A stretch of 18,679 nucleotides of DNA from JBAYGJ01 sp041649335 (GTDB lineage: Bacteria; Patescibacteriota; Patescibacteriia; UBA10025; JAHIVO01). This document shows positions 14,374 through 18,679 of the stretch, one piece after another. A program made the position numbers and the translations under genes. Within the stretch, counting starts at the first letter, position 1; every line of letters begins with the position of its first letter. Where the stretch lies: contig JBAZNF010000022.1 in the NCBI GenBank assembly GCA_041649335.1, positions 1 through 18,679 on the forward strand, in the 5' to 3' direction. Under the pieces are notes generated by a model that had not been told where the DNA came from, ran no database searches, and saw only the letters and a program-made list of their open reading frames with translations.

Positions 14374-14664
14374 ATGGCTGACAAGCCCGTACAAGCCTGG
14401 TGGCAACCGGCTGTGACCGTTTTTTCTGAGGTCACCGGCTGGATCGTAGCGCCGATTGTCGCCTCGCTGTTCATCGGCCGGGCGCTGGACAGGAAATTCG
14501 GCACTGACCCATGGTGGTTCCTCGGATTAACCGCGGCCGCATTCGTCATTACTACTATCGGTATTGTGAGGGTGGCCAGCCGCTATCTGCATCAGATCGA
14601 GCAGGAGAGCAAGAAAAAACGCGAGTCAAAAATTACGCATGAGCGAAACAATAAATACTACTAA
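14374..14664 (+). CDS. AtpZ/AtpI-like small membrane protein of the ATP synthase operon
   Basis: A 96-residue protein with two membrane helices (about 12-34 and 47-68) separated by a charged loop GRALDRKFGTDPWW, and a very basic and hydrophilic C-terminus. This is the pattern of AtpZ/AtpI proteins that lead many F-ATPase operons and are thought to help assemble the c-ring or carry Mg2+/Ca2+. I chose ATG 14374 because the hydrophobic core follows at normal distance; an in-frame ATG at 14320 lies in the leader and adds residues unlike the family. Its end overlaps atpB by 26 bases in another frame, so translation of the two is probably coupled. Confidence 0.8.
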   Translation: MADKPVQAWWQPAVTVFSEVTGWIVAPIVASLFIGRALDRKFGTDPWWFLGLTAAAFVITTIGIVRVASRYLHQIEQESKKKRESKITHERNNKYY

Positions 14665-15487
14665 TTCAACGACAACTGAAGCCGCACCGCAGAATGCCAG
14701 CCATGAGGTGACGCTGTTTGCCGAGCCGGTTTTTTCATTTGGAAAATTTACCATTACGAATTCATTGCTTAATTCCTGGGCTGTTGTGCTGATTATTGTC
14801 ATCGCCGCATTGGCTATCAGGAAAAAAATAACCAAGATACCGCGCGGCATCCAGAACGCGTTTGAAATCATCGTTGATGGGGCCATGCAAATGGCCGATT
14901 CGGTGACGGGTGACCGGCGCAAAACTGAAAAGATATTTCCGTTCGCTTTTACCATATTTCTGTTTATCCTCCTGAATAATTGGCTCGGGCTCCTGCCGGG
15001 CATCGGTTCGATCGGCTGGCTGGAAGACGGTACGACATTTGTACCCTGGTTCCGCGGGGGTACGGCTGACCTGAACACGACATTGGCACTGGCGCTGTTC
15101 GCGGTTATCGGCTCAAACCTTTTTGGTGTGGTGACGGTCGGTATCTGGCGCCACGTGAATAAGTTTTTCAATGTTAAAGCCCTGGCAGAGATTCCCGGGA
15201 AGATCAGGAAAGAGCCGACTATTATTTTCGTAAACCCCATTAAGTTTTTTGTCGGCATTATCGAAATTATCGGCGAGGTCGCCAAAGTCGCCTCACTGTC
15301 ATTCCGGTTGTTCGGGAATATTTTTGCCGGTGAAGTGTTGCTGACGTCTCTGGCTGTCATTTTCGCTTTTATTTTGCCCGTCCCGTTTATTTTTCTCGAA
15401 GTGATTGTCGGGATTATTCAGGCGCTGATCTTTGCCATGCTCCTGCTGGTGTATTTTTCTATTGCCTCGACTGTCGAGGAACATTAG
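14639..15487 (+). CDS. atpB: ATP synthase F0 subunit a
   Basis: A 282-residue membrane protein, subunit a of F-type ATP synthase, which forms the two half-channels next to the c-ring. The essential arginine is R223 in LSFRLFGNIFAGE; Q261 in IIQALIFAMLL matches the conserved C-terminal helix. The stretch GTADLNTTLALALF (about 141-154) is also typical. The hydrophilic N-terminus (residues 1-22, rich in Thr, Asn and Glu) precedes the first helix. The start overlaps the upstream gene; there is no clear SD, so it relies on coupling. The TAG stop is followed by a 136-nt structured gap before atpE. Confidence 0.96.
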   Translation: MSETINTTNSTTTEAAPQNASHEVTLFAEPVFSFGKFTITNSLLNSWAVVLIIVIAALAIRKKITKIPRGIQNAFEIIVDGAMQMADSVTGDRRKTEKIFPFAFTIFLFILLNNWLGLLPGIGSIGWLEDGTTFVPWFRGGTADLNTTLALALFAVIGSNLFGVVTVGIWRHVNKFFNVKALAEIPGKIRKEPTIIFVNPIKFFVGIIEIIGEVAKVASLSFRLFGNIFAGEVLLTSLAVIFAFILPVPFIFLEVIVGIIQALIFAMLLLVYFSIASTVEEH

Positions 15488-15623
15488 GTAGTGGTTAGCG
15501 CCTGGCACATGCACGCCATGTGTCGAGCTGTAATCATTAATGCGGCAAGCCGCGTAAGCGACGACGTTAAACACCTCAGCCACGTCGTTCGAACCAGACG
15601 GTGAGCCGTGAAAGGTCGAAAGT
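15488..15623 (+). other. Structured atpB-atpE intergenic region
   Basis: No gene. Four hairpins can form: CACATG with CATGTG (around 15507-15523), GCGGC with GCCGC (15541-15552), GACGACGT with ACGTCGTT (around 15560-15590, last pair G-U), and ACGG with CCGT just before the start. GAAAGG at 15610-15615 lies eight bases before the atpE ATG and is the best SD in the operon. The layout suggests control of atpE translation. Confidence 0.45.
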
Positions 15624-15836
15624 ATGGATCTCACATCTCTCGCAAAAGCCCTGGCTATCGGCATCGGCAGTATCGGTCCCGCCCTGGCCATCGGTAAGAT
15701 CGGCGGCAAGGCCATGGAATCTATCGGGCGCAACCCCGAATCAGCCGGCAAGATTCTCGTCCCAATGCTGCTCGCTGCCGCATTTGCCGAAGCTATCGCA
15801 ATTTACGCGCTCGTCATTGCATTTGGAATTAAGTAG
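15624..15836 (+). CDS. atpE: ATP synthase F0 subunit c
   Basis: A 70-residue two-helix hairpin that forms the rotor ring. The polar loop has R36-N37-P38, and the ion-carrying carboxylate is E56 in AFAEAIAIY. The Na+-binding pattern (Gln in helix 1 and Ser/Thr after the Glu) is absent: the residue 13 before the loop Arg is I23 and E56 is followed by Ala. This predicts proton coupling. The glycine-rich first helix (GIGSIG...IGKIGG) is typical. The start has an SD-like GAAAGG, unlike the neighbours, and structured regions flank the gene on both sides, which fits the need for many copies of subunit c per complex. Confidence 0.96.
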   Translation: MDLTSLAKALAIGIGSIGPALAIGKIGGKAMESIGRNPESAGKILVPMLLAAAFAEAIAIYALVIAFGIK

Positions 15837-15844
15837 CCTTTTTA

Positions 15845-15918
15845 CAGGCAGGGTTGCCCTCCCCCCTTGCGTTCCCCCTCCCGATTTCGGGAGGGGGACA
15901 GGGGGTGGGGGAATCCTG
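15845..15918. repeat. GC-rich nested palindrome (REP-like) between atpE and atpF
   Basis: The inner stem has arms TCCCCCTCCCGA (15873-15884) and TCGGGAGGGGGA (15887-15898), 12 bp perfect around TT. An outer stem pairs CCCTCCCCCC (15857-15866) with the G-rich arm at 15902-15911 (one mismatch, one G-U). Short CAGG/CCTG ends close it at 15845-15848 and 15915-15918. The right arm holds four G runs. Size and two-tier structure resemble REP or small non-autonomous palindromic elements; this window has a RAYT gene at 2397, but its internal palindromes differ in sequence. Confidence 0.7.
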
Positions 15919-15949
15919 AAGCAAGAAGATTACTATTAGCCTTTATTTT

Positions 15950-16450
15950 ATGGACGAACTCGTCAAAACATTTCATATCGACGTGAAGCTCCTGATCGCC
16001 CAGCTGATCAATTTCGGGATCGTGCTCGGCGTCTTGTGGTATTTCGCCCTGCGGCCGCTCATGAGGATGATGCATCAGAGGACCCACGAAATCGACAAGA
16101 GCCTGAAGGACGCCAAGCAAATCGAGCAAAAGCTCCGTGAGGCCGAACACAGCAAGGAGTCGATCATTACCGAGGCTAAGAAAGAGTCGGCTGTGATTGT
16201 CGAACAGGCATTCGGCGAGGCGGAAAAAGTGCGTGAACAGAAACTCCACGAAACACGGGAAGAGATGGAGCGCTTGTCTGCCAAAGCCAAGGCTGATCTA
16301 GCCCAGGAAAAGGACAAGATGGTCGCATCGGCCAAGCAGGAAGTCGCGGAACTGGTCATTGCGGCAACCGGGAAAATATTAGAAAAGAATATTGACCCCC
16401 AGATAAACCGGCATTTGATTGAAGAAACTATTCATCACGCCAAGAAATAA
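15950..16450 (+). CDS. atpF: ATP synthase F0 subunit b
   Basis: A 166-residue peripheral stalk protein. One membrane helix spans about residues 14-34 (LIAQLINFGIVLGVLWYFAL), followed by the RPL motif and a long charged, Ala-rich helix (about 40-150) that dimerises as a coiled coil, then a short C-terminal segment that contacts delta. Length is normal. The ATG at 15950 follows an A/T-rich stretch with no SD; it stands downstream of the nested palindrome. The stop is three bases before atpH. Confidence 0.95.
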   Translation: MDELVKTFHIDVKLLIAQLINFGIVLGVLWYFALRPLMRMMHQRTHEIDKSLKDAKQIEQKLREAEHSKESIITEAKKESAVIVEQAFGEAEKVREQKLHETREEMERLSAKAKADLAQEKDKMVASAKQEVAELVIAATGKILEKNIDPQINRHLIEETIHHAKK

Positions 16451-16453
16451 GGT

Positions 16454-16855
16454 ATGCAGAAAATAAGCCACAAAAAATACGCTGTCATACTGCACCGACT
16501 ATTGTCGGACGTGCCGGATCATGACGTACCGGCAGCGCTTAAAGCGTTCGTATCCCTGGTTGCTCGGCATAAGGCTCTGTCCAAATTTGACCGGATCGTC
16601 CGCGCCTACCAGCATTATGCTGATCAACAAGCCGGTATTACTGAAGTCACGGTCACATCCGCCTCGGCACTCGACCATAAAGACACGAGGGTGATTGCAG
16701 ATGATTTAAAAAAAGAATTTGGCGAACAGGTCCGGATCAAGCACGAAACTGACCCGACGATGATCGGCGGCATCAAACTGTCCTATGGGGATACTATTGT
16801 TGACGGCAGCGTCCGGCAGCGGTTGCAGGAATTAGCGTACATATTATCTAAATAA
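16454..16855 (+). CDS. atpH: ATP synthase F1 subunit delta (short form)
   Basis: A 133-residue delta subunit, the link between the peripheral stalk and the alpha3beta3 head. The C-terminal half holds the OSCP-type signature: VTVTSASAL, a charged helix, then DPTMIGGIKLSYGDTIVDGSVRQRLQELAYIL. Usual length is about 175 residues; here the N-terminal helical domain is cut down to about 60 residues. The stop is normal and the position in the operon is canonical, so this looks like real shortening and not a broken gene. The start lies three bases after the atpF stop with no SD. Confidence 0.9.
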   Translation: MQKISHKKYAVILHRLLSDVPDHDVPAALKAFVSLVARHKALSKFDRIVRAYQHYADQQAGITEVTVTSASALDHKDTRVIADDLKKEFGEQVRIKHETDPTMIGGIKLSYGDTIVDGSVRQRLQELAYILSK

Positions 16856-16875
16856 TTATTTTTTCATATCCATTT

Positions 16876-18408
<1,533 letters not shown>

Positions 18409-18420
18409 TCACGACGATCC

Positions 18421-18679
18421 ATGCCAATTGCAACCAGAGAAATAAAGCGACGCATCCGTTCCGTCACCAATACCCGGAAGATCACCAAGGCGATGGAGTT
18501 GGTAGCGGCAGCAAAAATGCGGCGGGCCGTCAAAGCGGTGCTGGCCACCCGGGCTTATAGCCATGCCGCCTGGCAGATCGTCAAAGAGCTGGCCAGTTTT
18601 ACGGATCCGGCACTCCATCCATTGCTGCAAAAACGGAACACGATCAAGAAAGTCGGCCTGGTTATGATCACTTCGAACC
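18421..18679 (+). CDS. atpG: ATP synthase F1 subunit gamma (3' end outside window)
   Basis: The first 86 residues of the gamma subunit, the rotating central shaft. The N-terminus, MPIATREIKRRIRSVTNTR followed by KITKAMELVAAAKMRR, is the classic gamma signature that forms the long coiled coil inside the alpha3beta3 ring. The start is 12 bases after the atpA stop, with no SD. The frame is open to the window edge; atpD and atpC would be expected next. Confidence 0.95.
   Translation, partial: MPIATREIKRRIRSVTNTRKITKAMELVAAAKMRRAVKAVLATRAYSHAAWQIVKELASFTDPALHPLLQKRNTIKKVGLVMITSN

Noticed and set aside
15624..15836. Sodium-type c subunit
   Set aside because: The helix 1 glutamine and the Ser/Thr after the key glutamate that bind Na+ are replaced by Ile and Ala.

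Overview
The window looks like a stretch of chromosome from a bacterium with a small, tightly packed genome. The best guess is a member of the Patescibacteria (Candidate Phyla Radiation). The reasons are a divergent PurM, many genes that start without a Shine-Dalgarno (SD) sequence, a short F-ATPase delta subunit, a RAYT-type transposase, and a run of metG, cvpA-like, tatD, tatD and rmuC genes packed end to end. This placement is an inference from gene content; the window has no rRNA or other marker that settles it. I saw no tRNA, rRNA or CRISPR array.

Layout. Positions 1-151 hold the tail of an unrecognised + strand gene. Positions 172-897 encode a membrane-anchored protein with a degenerate M23/LytM-like domain. 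Two purine biosynthesis genes lie on the minus strand: a very divergent purM (971-2170) and a single-chain purL with fused glutaminase (3306-7151). Each has its own promoter, strong SD and terminator. Between them sits a + strand island with a RAYT/IS200-like transposase (2397-2969) that carries two perfect palindromes inside its coding sequence, and a tiny CxxC/CxxC protein (3032-3220) with a complete transcription unit.

A + strand operon starts at metG (7289), whose promoter predicts a leaderless mRNA. It continues with a CvpA-like membrane protein, two tandem TatD-family hydrolases, an RmuC-like protein and an HD-GYP-like protein, and ends at a two-way terminator near 12937-12965. Next come two divergent orphan genes with back-to-back strong promoters: a minus-strand gene (12987-13571) broken by an in-frame amber codon, and a + strand gene (13741-14097) with a faint acyl-carrier-protein-like stretch.

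From 14163 to the right edge runs an F-type ATP synthase operon in the usual order: small AtpZ/AtpI-like protein, atpB (a), atpE (c), atpF (b), atpH (delta), atpA (alpha), atpG (gamma, cut by the window edge). Its promoter overlaps a perfect palindrome, it has a leader of about 175 nt, and atpE is flanked by a structured intergenic region upstream and a GC-rich nested palindrome downstream. The c subunit looks proton-type.

A theme of the window is two styles of translation start. The purine genes and the orphan genes have AAGGAGG-like SD sequences. The metG operon and most of the ATP synthase genes start without one, directly after the previous stop or, for metG, on a nearly leaderless mRNA.
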